A DNA stretch of 64,000 nucleotides from Streptomyces tuirus (GCA_018195615.1 JAGTPG010000002.1:1302001-1366000); one strand, 5' to 3'. Positions 9,783-19,953 are shown, counted from the first letter of the stretch. Made by a program: numbers and translations. Notes: generated from the letters alone by a model not told the origin.

Positions 9783-9856
9783 ACGCCTGTCGACCGCCTC
9801 CCTGAGGCCGACGGGAAGCGAGTGCTGTCCGCAGGTCACCCAGCGCCTCACCTTGC

Positions 9857-9910
9857 TTATGAGAATCATAATTTCGTAGCAGCAAAGGGCTTGTGTGATC
9901 TGTGATCACA
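9857..9910. promoter_or_regulatory. Two dyads upstream of proline dehydrogenase
   Basis: TTATGA-GAA-TCATAA (9857-9871) is a perfect 6-3-6 dyad. TGTGATCACA (9901-9910) is a perfect palindrome preceded by a further TGTGATC half-site at 9894. Both are plausible regulator sites, for example for the second GntR protein encoded at 12060. No assignment can be made from sequence alone. Confidence 0.45.
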
Positions 9911-10028
9911 TCCTACGGTCCTGGTTCACCGGCCCCGTCGACTCGCGTGTGGCATCACCGCGGCCGCACTTCCATGGGGGCCTTTTCCTCTTCCTTCCGC
10001 CCCGGCCCTACGTGATCAGGGGATCGAT

Positions 10029-10940
10029 GTGATCAGTGACCTGCTGCTGCGCGCAGCGAAGAACAAGAAGCTGGAGAACCTCGTCAGCGGTCACCCGCTG
10101 ACCAAGGGCCTGGTGCACCGCTACGTGGCGGGCGTCAGCCTCGACGAGGCCATCGGCGTGGCCCAGCGGATGAACAGCGAGGGCATCGATGTGAGTCTCG
10201 ACCTGCTGGGCGAGCAGGTCGAGGACCTGGCCGAGTCCACCGCGGCGACCGACCAGTACATCGAGACCGTACAGGCGATCTCTGACCGCGCACCCGGCGC
10301 GACGGTGTCGGTGAAGCTGTCCCAGCTGGGCATGGCCGTGGATCCGCAGGCGTGTGCAAAGAACCTCGACCGGCTGCTGGAGGCTTCCGCGGCCGTCGGC
10401 GTGGTGGTGGAAGTCGACATGGAGCACAGCTCCGTGGGACGGCCCACACTGGAGACGTTCCGGGAGGCCCTGCCCCGCTATCCGCAGACGCGCGTGGCCA
10501 TCCAGGCCGCCATGCGCCGCACTCCCGAGGACCTGGAGTCGTTCACCGACATCAAGCCGCGCCTGCGGCTGGTCAAGGGTGCCTACGACGAGCCACTGGG
10601 CAGGGCCCTGCGAGACCGCAAGGAGATCACCGCCCAGTACCTGTTCCTGACGGACTGGATCGTCGCCCACTGCCCGGACCCGGCGTTCGGCACCCACGAC
10701 GACGTGTGCATCGAGCATGCCAAGAAAGCCGCGGCGGCCGCCGGGCTCGGCAAGCGCGACTTCGAGTTCCAGATGCTCTACGGGGTCAGGCGCGATGTGC
10801 AGCGGCATCTGGTGCGTGAGGGCTACCGCGTCCGGGTCTACGTGCCCTTCGGCACCCAGTGGTACCCGTACCTGATGCGGAGGATGGCCGAGCGCCCGGC
10901 CAATCTCCTCTTCTTCCTGCGTTCCGTGGTGGGCCGCTGA
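10029..10940 (+). CDS. Proline dehydrogenase (monofunctional)
   Basis: 303 aa from GTG 10029. It is a TIM-barrel FAD enzyme of the ProDH/PutA family, with KLSQLGMAVD, VVVEVDMEHS, RVAIQAAMRRTPEDLE, LRLVKGAYDEP and a C-terminal GYRVRVYVPFGTQWYPYLMRR carrying the conserved arginines that bind the proline carboxylate. It oxidises proline to 1-pyrroline-5-carboxylate, which pruA upstream converts to glutamate. It is separated by one base from the following oxidase gene and probably heads an operon running to about 14512. Length matches the single-domain actinobacterial enzymes. Confidence 0.94.
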   Translation: MISDLLLRAAKNKKLENLVSGHPLTKGLVHRYVAGVSLDEAIGVAQRMNSEGIDVSLDLLGEQVEDLAESTAATDQYIETVQAISDRAPGATVSVKLSQLGMAVDPQACAKNLDRLLEASAAVGVVVEVDMEHSSVGRPTLETFREALPRYPQTRVAIQAAMRRTPEDLESFTDIKPRLRLVKGAYDEPLGRALRDRKEITAQYLFLTDWIVAHCPDPAFGTHDDVCIEHAKKAAAAAGLGKRDFEFQMLYGVRRDVQRHLVREGYRVRVYVPFGTQWYPYLMRRMAERPANLLFFLRSVVGR

Positions 10941-10941
10941 C

Positions 10942-12063
10942 ATGGCACCGGAGGTCGATGTCGTCGTCGTGGGTGCCGGTCTGACCGGGGCGGCCACCGC
11001 CTGGGCTCTCAGCCGGGCGGGCCGGTCGGTCGTGTTGTTCGACGCTTACGACTTCGGGCACGACAAGGGAAGCTCTCACGGAACCTCCCGCATCTTCCGC
11101 CGCGTCTACCCCGACGCCCTCTACGTCGGGATGACCGGTCGCGCGCTGGAGAGCTGGCGCAAGCTGGAGGCGGACAGCGGTGCCGGCCTGCTCCAGGTGC
11201 GCGGCGGCATCGACCACGGCAGCCGCCGGGATCCCCGGGCCCTCGCCGCCGTCGCGGCCGAGCAGCACCTCGCCCACGCGTTGCTGTCGCCGGCCGAGGC
11301 GCAGGAGCGGTGGCCGGGCATGGTCTTCGACGGGCCGGTTCTTTTCCAGCCGGACGCCGGTGTGGTCAACGCGGACGCGAGCGTCATGGCCTTCCTGGAC
11401 GTGGCACGGCGCAACGGCGCACGCCTGGTGGCCGGCACCCGTGTGGAGGCCATCGAGGTCGGCTACGACCACGTTCTGGTGCACGCCGGGGAGCCGGTAC
11501 GAGCCCGCCGCGTCGTTCTGGCCGCGGGCGGCTGGCTACCGGAGCTCCTCGCCACGTGCGACCTTCCGATACCGCTGCCTCCCGTCCAGGTCACGCAGCA
11601 GCAGGTCTTCCACTTCCGCCAGCGCGACCCCGGCGCGGTGTTCCCCGTCCTGGTGCACAAGGACCGCCACCAGATCTTCGGTCTTCCCTCCGGAAGCGAC
11701 GGCGGCCCCGAGCCGGCGATGAAGATAGCCCGGCACGACGGGGGCGCACCGACCACGGCCGGCACCCGCAGCGGCCAGATCGACGCGGCCGGCCGTCGGC
11801 TCATCATGGACTACGTCGGCACGTGGCTGCCGGGGCTCGACCCCGAACCGGTGGCCGAGAGCACCTGCCTGTACACGATGACCGAGGACGACGACTTCAT
11901 CCTCGACCGCGAAGGTCCCGTCGTTGTGGCCTCCCCCTGCTCAGGCCACGGAGCGAAGTTCGCCCCGTTGCTGGGCGAGATGATCATGGATCTGGCGCTC
12001 GGCAGGGCGCATGCGCACCCGCGGTTCTCGCTCCGGCGCGCCGCGCCCGGGGTCGCCCGATGA
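10942..12063 (+). CDS. Monomeric sarcosine oxidase-type FAD N-demethylase
   Basis: 373 aa. It has an N-terminal dinucleotide-binding motif (VVVGAGLTGAATAW), the SSHGTSRIFR segment typical of monomeric sarcosine/N-methyl amino acid oxidases, and a cysteine in TCLYTMTEDDDFILD at the position where this family attaches FAD covalently. SPCSGHGAKFAPLLGE follows near the C terminus. The reaction would demethylate a secondary or tertiary N-methyl amino acid (sarcosine, dimethylglycine or N-methylproline) to give formaldehyde and H2O2. It lies directly after proline dehydrogenase, which favours N-methylproline as a candidate substrate. This is inference. Confidence 0.85.
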   Translation: MAPEVDVVVVGAGLTGAATAWALSRAGRSVVLFDAYDFGHDKGSSHGTSRIFRRVYPDALYVGMTGRALESWRKLEADSGAGLLQVRGGIDHGSRRDPRALAAVAAEQHLAHALLSPAEAQERWPGMVFDGPVLFQPDAGVVNADASVMAFLDVARRNGARLVAGTRVEAIEVGYDHVLVHAGEPVRARRVVLAAGGWLPELLATCDLPIPLPPVQVTQQQVFHFRQRDPGAVFPVLVHKDRHQIFGLPSGSDGGPEPAMKIARHDGGAPTTAGTRSGQIDAAGRRLIMDYVGTWLPGLDPEPVAESTCLYTMTEDDDFILDREGPVVVASPCSGHGAKFAPLLGEMIMDLALGRAHAHPRFSLRRAAPGVAR

Positions 12064-12755
12064 CCGCCGTGCCCCCGCCCGTACAGCCGTCCCTGCTGGC
12101 CGACCAGGTCTACGCCGCTCTCCACCAGTCGATCACCAACGGCGCCCTGCCGGCGGGGACCCGGCTCCGGGTGCGGGACGTCGCGGCCGAGATGGGCACC
12201 AGCGTGATGCCCGTACGCGAGGCCATCCGCCGTCTGGAGGAAAGCGGACTGGCCGAACGCGAGCCCCACAAGGGCGCGGTGGTGAAGGGGTTCACCCTTC
12301 AGGAGCTCATCCATGTCTACGACGTGCGCCTGCTCCTCGAGAGCGAGGCGGCCCGGTGTGGCGTCGAGGGCCTGGACGCACAAGGCGTGGAGCGGATGGC
12401 ACAGGAGTGCGCGGCCATGCGCACGGCCGCCGCGGAAGGCCGCGTCCTCGACGCCCTCGACCACGACGAGGCCCTGCTCACCACCCTGTACGCCGCGAGC
12501 GGCAACCCGGTCCTGCTGGACACGATCCGGACTCTGTGGCACCAGTGCCGCGCCTACAAGGTCCTGGGAGCCACCGCGGCCGGCCAGGAACCCGACTCGT
12601 CGCTGTGGTCCTATCAGCCGCGGTTGATCGAGGCCGCTCGCCGGCACAACGGGAGAACCGCAGCACATCTGACACGCCAGTCCCTGCTCAGCGCACGATC
12701 CCGCATCCAGGACCTGCTCGACCAGGAGTCCGCGGCACAAGGTCACCTCAGATAA
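12060..12755 (+). CDS. GntR-family regulator (FCD type), second copy in cluster
   Basis: 231 aa. ATG 12060 overlaps the preceding stop (ATGA), so the gene is translationally coupled to the oxidase. The wHTH (VRDVAAEMGTSVMPVREAIRRL) precedes an FCD domain. It shares only family-level similarity with the GntR at 9034. A regulator embedded inside the operon suggests feedback by a pathway intermediate such as an N-methyl amino acid, but nothing in the sequence identifies the ligand. Confidence 0.88.
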   Translation: MTAVPPPVQPSLLADQVYAALHQSITNGALPAGTRLRVRDVAAEMGTSVMPVREAIRRLEESGLAEREPHKGAVVKGFTLQELIHVYDVRLLLESEAARCGVEGLDAQGVERMAQECAAMRTAAAEGRVLDALDHDEALLTTLYAASGNPVLLDTIRTLWHQCRAYKVLGATAAGQEPDSSLWSYQPRLIEAARRHNGRTAAHLTRQSLLSARSRIQDLLDQESAAQGHLR

Positions 12756-12780
12756 ACCCCCTTCCAAGGAGAACCCGCAC

Positions 12781-13868
12781 ATGTCGCAAGAAGTACGAGC
12801 CGTCATCGCACGCGCGGCCAAAGAGCCTGTCACGGTGGAGACCATCCTCGTGCCCGACCCCGGCCCCGGCGAGGCGGTGGTCCGCATCCAGGCCTGCGGC
12901 GTCTGTCACACCGATCTGCACTACCGCGAGGGCGGCATCAACGACGATTTCCCCTTCCTCCTCGGGCACGAGGCGGCAGGGATCGTCGAGTCCGTCGGAG
13001 ACGGCGTCACCGATGTGGCACCCGGCGACTTCGTCATCCTCAACTGGCGCGCCGTCTGCGGGAAGTGCCGCGCCTGCCGCAAGGGCAAGGCCCAGTACTG
13101 CTTCGACACCCACAACGCCCGGCAGAAGATGACCCTCACCTCCGGCCGGGAGCTCACCCCGGCCCTGGGCATCGGAGCGTTCGCCGAGAAGACTCTGGTG
13201 GCCGCCGGCCAGTGCACCAAGGTCAACCCTGCCGTCTCGCCCCAGGTGGCCGGGCTGCTCGGCTGCGGGGTCATGGCCGGCATCGGAGCGGCGATCAACA
13301 CCGGCGGCGTGAGCCGCGGCGACTCCGTCGCGGTCATCGGCTGCGGCGGCGTCGGCGACGCGGCCATCGCCGGTGCGCTGCTTGCCGGGGCATCGACCGT
13401 CATCGCAGTGGACCGCGACCCGCGGAAGCTCGACAAGGCCAGGGAGTTCGGCGCGACCCACGTCGTCGACGCCCGCCACAGCGACCCGGTGGAGGCGATC
13501 CGGGGCGCCACCGACGGCTTCGGCGCGGACGTCGTGATCGACGCCGTCGGACGCCCGGAAACCTGGCAACAGGCGTTCTTCGCCCGCGACCTGGCCGGCA
13601 CCACCGTCCTCGTCGGCGTCCCGACTCCGGACATGATGGCCCCCGAGATCCCGCTCATCGAGTACTTCGGCCGTGGCGGTGCCCTCAAGTCCTCCTGGTA
13701 CGGCGACTGCCTGCCCTCGCGCGACTTCCCCATGCTGGTCGACCTGCACCTGCAGGGACGTCTCCCCTGGAGAAGTTCGTCAGCGAGGAGATCGGCATCG
13801 ACGGCGTCGAGGAGGCGTTCGAGAAGATGCACCGCGGTGACGTACTGCGCTCGGTGGTGGTCCTGTGA
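12781..13868 (+). CDS. mscR: Mycothiol-dependent formaldehyde dehydrogenase (class III-type Zn ADH), frameshifted at 13764-13767
   Basis: One C is missing in the CCCC run at 13764-13767. Restoring it gives 362 aa ending LEKFVSEEIGIDGVEEAF and RSVVVL. Catalytic zinc ligands lie in CGVCHTDLHYREG and GHEAAG. The structural zinc site has four cysteines (CGKCRACRKGKAQYC), and the NAD site is GCGGVGDAA. Length and motifs fit S-(hydroxymethyl)mycothiol dehydrogenase, which also reduces S-nitrosomycothiol. In this operon its job is probably to remove formaldehyde produced by the Rieske and FAD demethylases. Confidence 0.88.
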
Positions 13869-14512
13869 CCCCCCTGCCGGACCAGAGCGAAGGCATCGAG
13901 CACCTCGTCACCTCGGGGACCTTCTCCCTGGACGGCGGAACGTGGGAGGTCGACAACAACGTCTGGCTCGTCGGCGACGCCGACGAGGTCATCGTGATCG
14001 ACGCGGCGCACGACGACTCGAAGATCGCCGACGCGATCGGCACTCGCCGCGTCGTCGCCGTCGTGTGCACCCACGCCCACAACGACCACATCAACGCCGC
14101 CCCCGCCCTGGCGGACCGGACGGGAGCGCCCGTCCTGCTTCACCTGGACGACCGGCTCCTGTGGCGGCAGACGCACCCTGACCGCGCGCCGGACGGGTAC
14201 CTGAGCCACGATCGCCGCCTCACCGTGGCCGGTACGGAACTCGTCGTACTGCACACCCCCGGGCACGCCCCCGGAGCGATCTGCCTCTACGCACCCCATC
14301 TGGGCACGGTCTTCACGGGCGACACCCTTTTCCACGGCGGACCGGGAGCCACCGGGCGCTCGTTCTCGGACTTCCCCACCATCATCCGTTCCATCCGCGA
14401 TCAGCTGCTCACGCTCCCACCCGACACCGTCGTCCGCCCCGGCCACGGCAGCTCGACCACGATCGGTGCCGAGTCGGCCGACCTTCAGAAGTGGATCGAC
14501 CGCGGGTACTGA
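13865..14512 (+). CDS. Metallo-beta-lactamase-fold hydrolase
   Basis: 215 aa from GTG 13865, overlapping the dehydrogenase stop (GTGA). It carries the metal motif THAHNDHINA (HxHxDH) and further ligand histidines in HTPGHAPGA and VRPGHGSSTTIG. Glyoxalase II-like enzymes of this type commonly follow the mycothiol-dependent formaldehyde dehydrogenase in actinobacteria. Hydrolysis of S-formylmycothiol to formate and mycothiol is a reasonable role, inferred from position. Confidence 0.82.
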   Translation: MTPLPDQSEGIEHLVTSGTFSLDGGTWEVDNNVWLVGDADEVIVIDAAHDDSKIADAIGTRRVVAVVCTHAHNDHINAAPALADRTGAPVLLHLDDRLLWRQTHPDRAPDGYLSHDRRLTVAGTELVVLHTPGHAPGAICLYAPHLGTVFTGDTLFHGGPGATGRSFSDFPTIIRSIRDQLLTLPPDTVVRPGHGSSTTIGAESADLQKWIDRGY

Positions 14513-14553
14513 CTCGCGGAGCCGCGGCCGGGGCGAGGGCCGGCACCCGGTCA

Positions 14554-15993
14554 TCAGAGGGTGGCACGCAGGTGGCTGACGGTGACGAAGTGGTAGCCAC
14601 GGGCGGTCAGCGTGCGCAGAATCTGTGGGACGGCCGCGACCGAGGTGGGGTGGATGTCGTGCATCAGGACGACGTCGTTGCGCTGCGCCTTGTCGATCAC
14701 GGTCCGGGCGACCTTGGCGGCGTCGCGATACTTCCAGTCCTCGGTGTCGACGTCCCACAGCACCGGCGAGAGTGTCGTGGCCCTCCTGACGGTGGGGTTG
14801 ATGGCCCCGTAGGGCGGGCGGAAGACAGTGGGGGCCTTGCCGGTGGCGGCCTTGACGGCGGCGTTGGTGCGGTCGAGCTGGTAGGCGAGCTGCCCGGGGC
14901 TGAGCTTCGTGAGGTCCGGATGGTTCAGGGAGTGGTTGCCGATCTCGTTGCCGGCGCGGGCCGCGGCACGGACCAGGTCCGGGTGGGCGACCACGTTCTG
15001 TCCCACGACGAAGAAGGTGGCCCGCGCCTTGTACCGGGCGAGGTGGTCGAGCAGCGTCGCGGTTTCGGGCACGGCGGGTCCGTCGTCGAAGGTCAGGGCG
15101 ATGCACTTGACCTTCTTGCAGTCGGTGTCGTCGTCTGCGGACGCCGTGTGGGAGGGCACGGCCGGGGCGGGGACGTGCGACGCGCCCAGGTCGAGTGAGC
15201 GGCTGGGGCGCACGGTCTGCTGCTGGACACGCTTGCCGAACGCGGACAGCCAGGGGGTGATCGTCTCCCTGGGCAGGGTCACCACGTGGGCCCCGGCGGC
15301 GGGGACGCCCACGTCACCGCGGTCGAAGCCCACCCGTAGTTCGCCGTCGGCCGTGAAGGCCATGTCGTCCAGCAGGGCGGCTCGGGAGGCCGGGTCGGAG
15401 AACGTGTCGTCGAGGGAGGCGGCATCCACGCCCGGGCTGCCCTCGAGCCGCTTCTTCACCGCGGCGACGAAGGTGTCCTGGGCCCCCCTGGTGACGAGCC
15501 CGAGGGCCGTGCGGTACGCGCCGGCCTCGCCGTCGTACCAGTACGTCCTGTCGGACAGCCCGGACCCGGCGGCGCTGCCGTCCCGTGTCCGGAGGCGGAC
15601 GCCGAGGACATCACCGGAGGCGACCAGGAACTGGTGGCTGATGTTGAACTCGCGGCCCTCCGCACCGCCCGTGGCGCCTTCGCACATGGCTGCCCGGAAA
15701 TCCGCCAGGCGCTTCTCCACGTCCTTCTTCATCGCGCCCGTCATCGCCTCCGCACCGGGCACGTCCGGGTAGCTCGTCGCAAAAGGGCAGGAGACGTGCT
15801 CACTGCTGTCGCTGACGATCTCGAGGCCCTTGATCTTCGACGGATCGACCGTCCGCGCCGGGGACGGCGACGGACCGGGCCGTGCACCGGCGGATGCCGA
15901 ACCCGAGGGTTCGGACGTCCCGGACGAACAGGCCGCCGTGAACGAGAGGGCGCCGAGCAGCAGGAGCGAGGGAAACAGGGAACGAGAGCGCAT
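14554..15993 (-). CDS. Secreted polysaccharide deacetylase lipoprotein (NodB domain)
   Basis: 479 aa from ATG 15993 (MRSRSLFPSLLLLGALSF), with a lipobox ending FTAAC. An RsiV/DUF3298-like domain fills the first half. The C-terminal NodB domain begins about residue 290 with IALTFDDGPAVPE (motif 1), then GNEIGNHSLNHPDL (metal histidines), FRPPYG, DTEDWKY and DVVLMHDIHP. All catalytic motifs are present. It probably removes N-acetyl groups from peptidoglycan or another cell-surface polymer outside the membrane. It is convergent with the hydrolase at 13865 and stands apart from the amine cluster. Confidence 0.88.
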   Translation of the reverse strand: MRSRSLFPSLLLLGALSFTAACSSGTSEPSGSASAGARPGPSPSPARTVDPSKIKGLEIVSDSSEHVSCPFATSYPDVPGAEAMTGAMKKDVEKRLADFRAAMCEGATGGAEGREFNISHQFLVASGDVLGVRLRTRDGSAAGSGLSDRTYWYDGEAGAYRTALGLVTRGAQDTFVAAVKKRLEGSPGVDAASLDDTFSDPASRAALLDDMAFTADGELRVGFDRGDVGVPAAGAHVVTLPRETITPWLSAFGKRVQQQTVRPSRSLDLGASHVPAPAVPSHTASADDDTDCKKVKCIALTFDDGPAVPETATLLDHLARYKARATFFVVGQNVVAHPDLVRAAARAGNEIGNHSLNHPDLTKLSPGQLAYQLDRTNAAVKAATGKAPTVFRPPYGAINPTVRRATTLSPVLWDVDTEDWKYRDAAKVARTVIDKAQRNDVVLMHDIHPTSVAAVPQILRTLTARGYHFVTVSHLRATL

Positions 15994-16189
15994 GAGACCA
16001 GAACCTGAGGAGAGTGGACCTTCCGGGCGCCGCGGAGCGGGCGCCGGTCGGCCGTCGTGCACCGGGTGCGCCGACGGCCGTTCTGGTCTCCGATCCTGCT
16101 GGTCAGAGGCGTTTTTCAGCGAGCCTCCGGGTCACCGTGAACAATTCAGTTGCCGACCTCAGGCCCCTTACGCCCCTTTTTGCGCGTGT

Positions 16190-19100
16190 TCAGGGTGCCG
16201 GCGGACAGATCTGCCGGTACGGCGCGTCGGGGACGTATCTGCGCCACTGCCGAGGGGTCAGTCCGCTGCCGGCGCGGTCGCAGATGGCTCGGACGGCCGC
16301 GTCCGGGGCGATGGCCCGGCGTTGCAGCATGACGTTCGGGCCGGCCGCGTAGAGCGTGCCGTCGTCGGGGCCGAAGGCGAGGGAACGGATCTCGTCCCCG
16401 GGCGTGGGCAGGTCGCCGCCGAGGAGCCGTTGGCCGGCGGTGTCCCACAGCCGTAGGGTGCCGTCTTCTCCTCCCACGGCGAGGGTGTGGCCGTCGTGGG
16501 AGAACGCGAGTGCCCTGACGGCCTCGGTCTGGCTGCGCGGCGCCGTGTCGGCGGTGCCGGTCAGTACCCCCCTGGCGTGCCGCAGGTCGCCGTCCCAGAG
16601 GGTCACGTGCCCGGTGGCGTCGCCGACGGCGAGCCGGGTGCCGTCGCGGCTGAAGGAGAGCGCGGTGACCTCGCGGCCGTCGGCGAGCGCCCACCCGGTG
16701 ACCTTGCCGGAGGACACGTCGGCGTACTGGTCGAACGGGCCGACCAGCAGGCGGCCGTCCGGCCGCACGGCCACCGGCTGCCCGAAGAGGCCGTGCAGCG
16801 TTCGCGAGCTGCGGTGGGTCCGGGTGTCCCAGACCTCGGCCGCCTCGCCGTCACCCGCGGAGCGCACGGCCAGCAGGGTGTGGCCTCCGGGCCCCAGAGC
16901 GATCGACGACACCGCGCGATCGACCGCGCCGGAGGTCGTGAATGACGTACGGACCTTGTGGGCGCGTACGTCCCACACGGTGAAGCGCTGCCGCAGGGCG
17001 CCGCCGGAGGAGGTCGTGTCGGCCACGGCAAGCGTGCGGCCGTCCGGGCTGAAGGCCAGCTGTGGCGTTTCATCGGGGTGTCGTTCGGCAGCGGGCCGAG
17101 CAAGGTGCGGGCGAGGACCCCTCCGATGGGGGTCCCCCCGCTCGACCGAGGCCGAGAGTGGGGGACGGTGGAGCGCAGTTCGAGGCGGTGGTCGTCTCCT
17201 GACCGGGCGATGGTGGCGAGCGTGGTGCCGTCGGGGCTGAGGAGCGTGGCGTCGGCAGGGGTGCTCTGCCAGGGCGCGGCGAGGCGGTCGGTCAGGTCGA
17301 GGGTGTGGACGGTGGCCCGGTCGAGGTAGCGCAGGGTCCGGCGGCCGTGCTCCGGGGTCCACACCAGGCTGCTGATCTCCGCTCCGGCGAGCGGCCGGTG
17401 GAAGACCTGCACACCTCCGGCCGCCAGCCGCCATACGGCGATCTCCTGGTCGTCGGCGGTTGCGAGGAACTCCCCGTCGGGAGACAGGTCGGCCTGGGAG
17501 AAGCCGGTGGTGCCGCCGCTGGCGAAGTCGGCGACCACTCGCCCGCTGCGGACGTCCCAGACGGTGGCTGCCGTCCCGTGGGCCACGGCCAGCCGCCTGC
17601 CGTCCGCGCTGAGGCGCAGCAGCCGGTCCCCGTCGTCCGCTCCCGAGCCGGTGCCGCACACGGTCCGGTCCGCCTTCTGCCAGTCGCCGGACAGTTGCCG
17701 ACGGCCCACGGTGTCCCACACCTGGGGCGGCCCCTCGACCGGGCAGAGAGCGGCCAGACGTCCCCCCGGGCCGAGGGCCGCCGTGGTGAGGCCGCGGGAG
17801 ACGCCCGTGCTGAAGAGCACCTTGCCGTCGCCCGTCCGGCGCACCTGTACCTGGCCGGGTCCGTCGAACGGGTCGGTGAGGTACGCGTCGCCGGCGGGCG
17901 CTGCCGTCCTCAGTGTCACATCGCTGAGATCGGCTGAGGTCTTCCCCTCCGGGAGGTTCCACAGGGCGGAGCCGTCCGGTGTGTCCAGGACGAGGAACCG
18001 CCCGTCGGGGCCTGCCTCGGCCGCGTCCATGGCGCCCGGGAGGGTATAGGTGCCGGTGCGCTGGTGTCCGGCCACGTCGTACGCCGTGGCACTGTTGCCC
18101 TCAGCCCTGAGCAGGGTGCGTCCCTGGTCGGTGAGGAAGCGCTGGACGTCTTTGCCGGTCTGCGGGTCGGTGAAGGCGTCCCGTTCCGGTTGGCCGAGCG
18201 CGCCGAGCAGGGCCGAGCGGGATTCCGTCAGAGGGGCGATATTCCACGCGGCGGCGCCGAGCAGGGAGGCGGTTCGGGGGTCGGTCGAGCGCAGGCTCTC
18301 GGCCACGGTGGCCAGACGACGGGCGGCGGCCTTGGCGGCCTCCTCATCGCTCACCCGGTCACGCTGCCAGGCGACGAGTCCCGCGGTCAGCGCGAGCACG
18401 AGAAAGACCGAGAGGCCGATGGCGAGGGCGCGTGTGCGGCGGGCGGTGCGTGTCTCGGCGTCCCGTTCGGCATCCCGGGCTGCGGCCGAGGCGGACAGGA
18501 AGGCCCGTTCCAGCCGGGTGAGGTCGTCCTCCTCCTTCTCCGGCTGCCCGGGAAACAGCTCTTCGGCTCGCTCCAGCCGGGTCCCCCGGTACAGCGCACC
18601 GGGATCACGGTCGAGCTCCTCCCAGGCGCGGGCGTCCTCGCCGAGACCGCGCTGAGCGCGCAGCCGGTCCCGGCTCTCCTCGATCCAGCCGGCCAGGCGC
18701 GGCCAGCCGGTGATCAGTGCCTCGTGGGCGAGTTCGACGGTGTCGCCGTCCAGGGTGACCAGGCGTGCGGCGGCCAGCCGTTCCAGGACGTCCGGCGCCG
18801 TTGGCCCCAGCTCGTACCGGGACGCCGGGCGGCGCGTGTCGGCCGTGCGGTCGCCGGGAGCGATCAGCCGCAGCAGGATGCGCCGGGCCGTCCGGGCCTG
18901 GCCCGGGTCCAGGCCGCCGTAGACCTGCTCGGCGGTGGCGGCGATCGCCCCGCGTACGCCACCCGTCTCCTCGTACGCCGCCAGCGTGAGCGTGCGGCCC
19001 CGGCGGCGGCGCCAGGTCTCCAGAAGGGCGTGCGAGAGCATCGGCAGCGCTCCCGGCTGGTCGGTGACCTCGTCGATGATTCCGGCGGTCAGGAGCCGCT

Positions 19101-19953
19101 CCACGTTGAGTCCGACGGCGGTGGCCGGTCCGGTGACGACCTCCCGGAGCTCGTCCTCGGTCATCGGTCCGACCAGCAGGTTCGCCCGGCTGACCGCCTC
19201 GGCCAGCTCCCGGTGGGCGGCGCAGTGGCCGTAGAAGTCGCCGCGCACCGCGACGACCACCCGCAGCCGGCTGTCCGGGCGCCGGGCCGCGAGCAGCAGG
19301 TTCAGGAACCGGTCGCGTTCCTCGCGATCGTGGCAGAGGGTGAACAGTTCCTCGAACTGGTCGACGATCACCCAGGTGTCCAGGTCGCCGTCCTGCGCGG
19401 CGAGTACGTTCTCGTGGGTGCGGGCGGGCCGCTCGCCCGGGGTGAGGACCCGGATCACGGCCGGTCGGCCGGAGCCCGCCGCCTGGCGCAGGACCGGGAT
19501 CAGGCCTGCCCGCAGCAACGAGGACTTGCCGCTGCCGGACGGCCCGAAGACCGCGGCGAAGCGGTGCTCGCGTACCAGGTTCAGCAGCTCGCCCACCAGT
19601 GTGTCCCGGCCGAAGAAGACTCCGCTGTCGTCCGGCTCGAAGCGGGCCAGTCCCCGGTACGGCGGCCGCTCGTCCGCCGTGGGCGCCCGCACCGCGGCGT
19701 CCGCCTGCCGCCAGCGCTTCTCCCACTCGTCGGGGTCGGCGTCCAGGGCCTCGGCGTAAGCCCGCACGACTGCGAGGGTGGGCAGCTGGTCACCGGCCGC
19801 CGCCTGGGACAGCGCGGTCGTCGAGTAACCGGCCCGCTCGGCCATCTCACGGTACGGCGGCTTTCCGGCCTTCTCGCGCAGGAGTCGCAGCTCGTGCGCG
19901 AGGCGTTGTATGGGACCGGCGTCGGGATTGACCGGCTTCTCGCGACGTCCCAC
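16190..19953 (-). CDS. XRE-nSTAND1-WD40 repeat protein, frameshifted at 17075-17078
   Basis: One C is missing on the coding strand (GGGG run 17075-17078 of the plus strand). With it restored and GTG 19953 as start (AAAGG site), the protein has 1254 aa. Order of parts: an XRE-type helix-turn-helix (YREMAERAGYSTTALSQAAAG), an nSTAND1 NTPase with P-loop GPSGSGKSSLLRAGL and Walker B VDQFEELFTL, a winged-helix/helical region, one membrane-like helix (ALAIGLSVFLVLALTAGL), and about a dozen WD40 blades. Such proteins are common in Streptomyces, and relatives occur in signalling and conflict systems. No effector domain or toxin gene is adjacent. A repetitive element lies inside the WD40 part. Confidence 0.85.
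17124..17165. repeat. Palindromic repetitive element inside the WD40 gene
   Basis: GGGGGTCCCCCC is followed by CGCTCGACCGAGGCCGAGAG and TGGGGGAC. It resembles, from memory, a dispersed GC-rich palindrome common in Streptomyces genomes. It is translated in frame as a Pro/Ser/Gly-rich linker (PHSRPRSSGGTPIGG) that does not fit WD40 periodicity. It therefore looks like an insertion tolerated between blades. Confidence 0.55.

Larger units (their letters stand above)
9727..10028. other. 302-bp intergenic region rich in dyads, upstream of proline dehydrogenase
   Basis: No gene is seen here. The stretch holds, in order, a GntR-like site (9735-9753), a hairpin (9761-9782), a 6-3-6 dyad (9857-9871) and a TGTGATCACA palindrome (9901-9910). 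Its central part is unusually AT-rich for this window, as expected of a regulated promoter. Confidence 0.6.
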
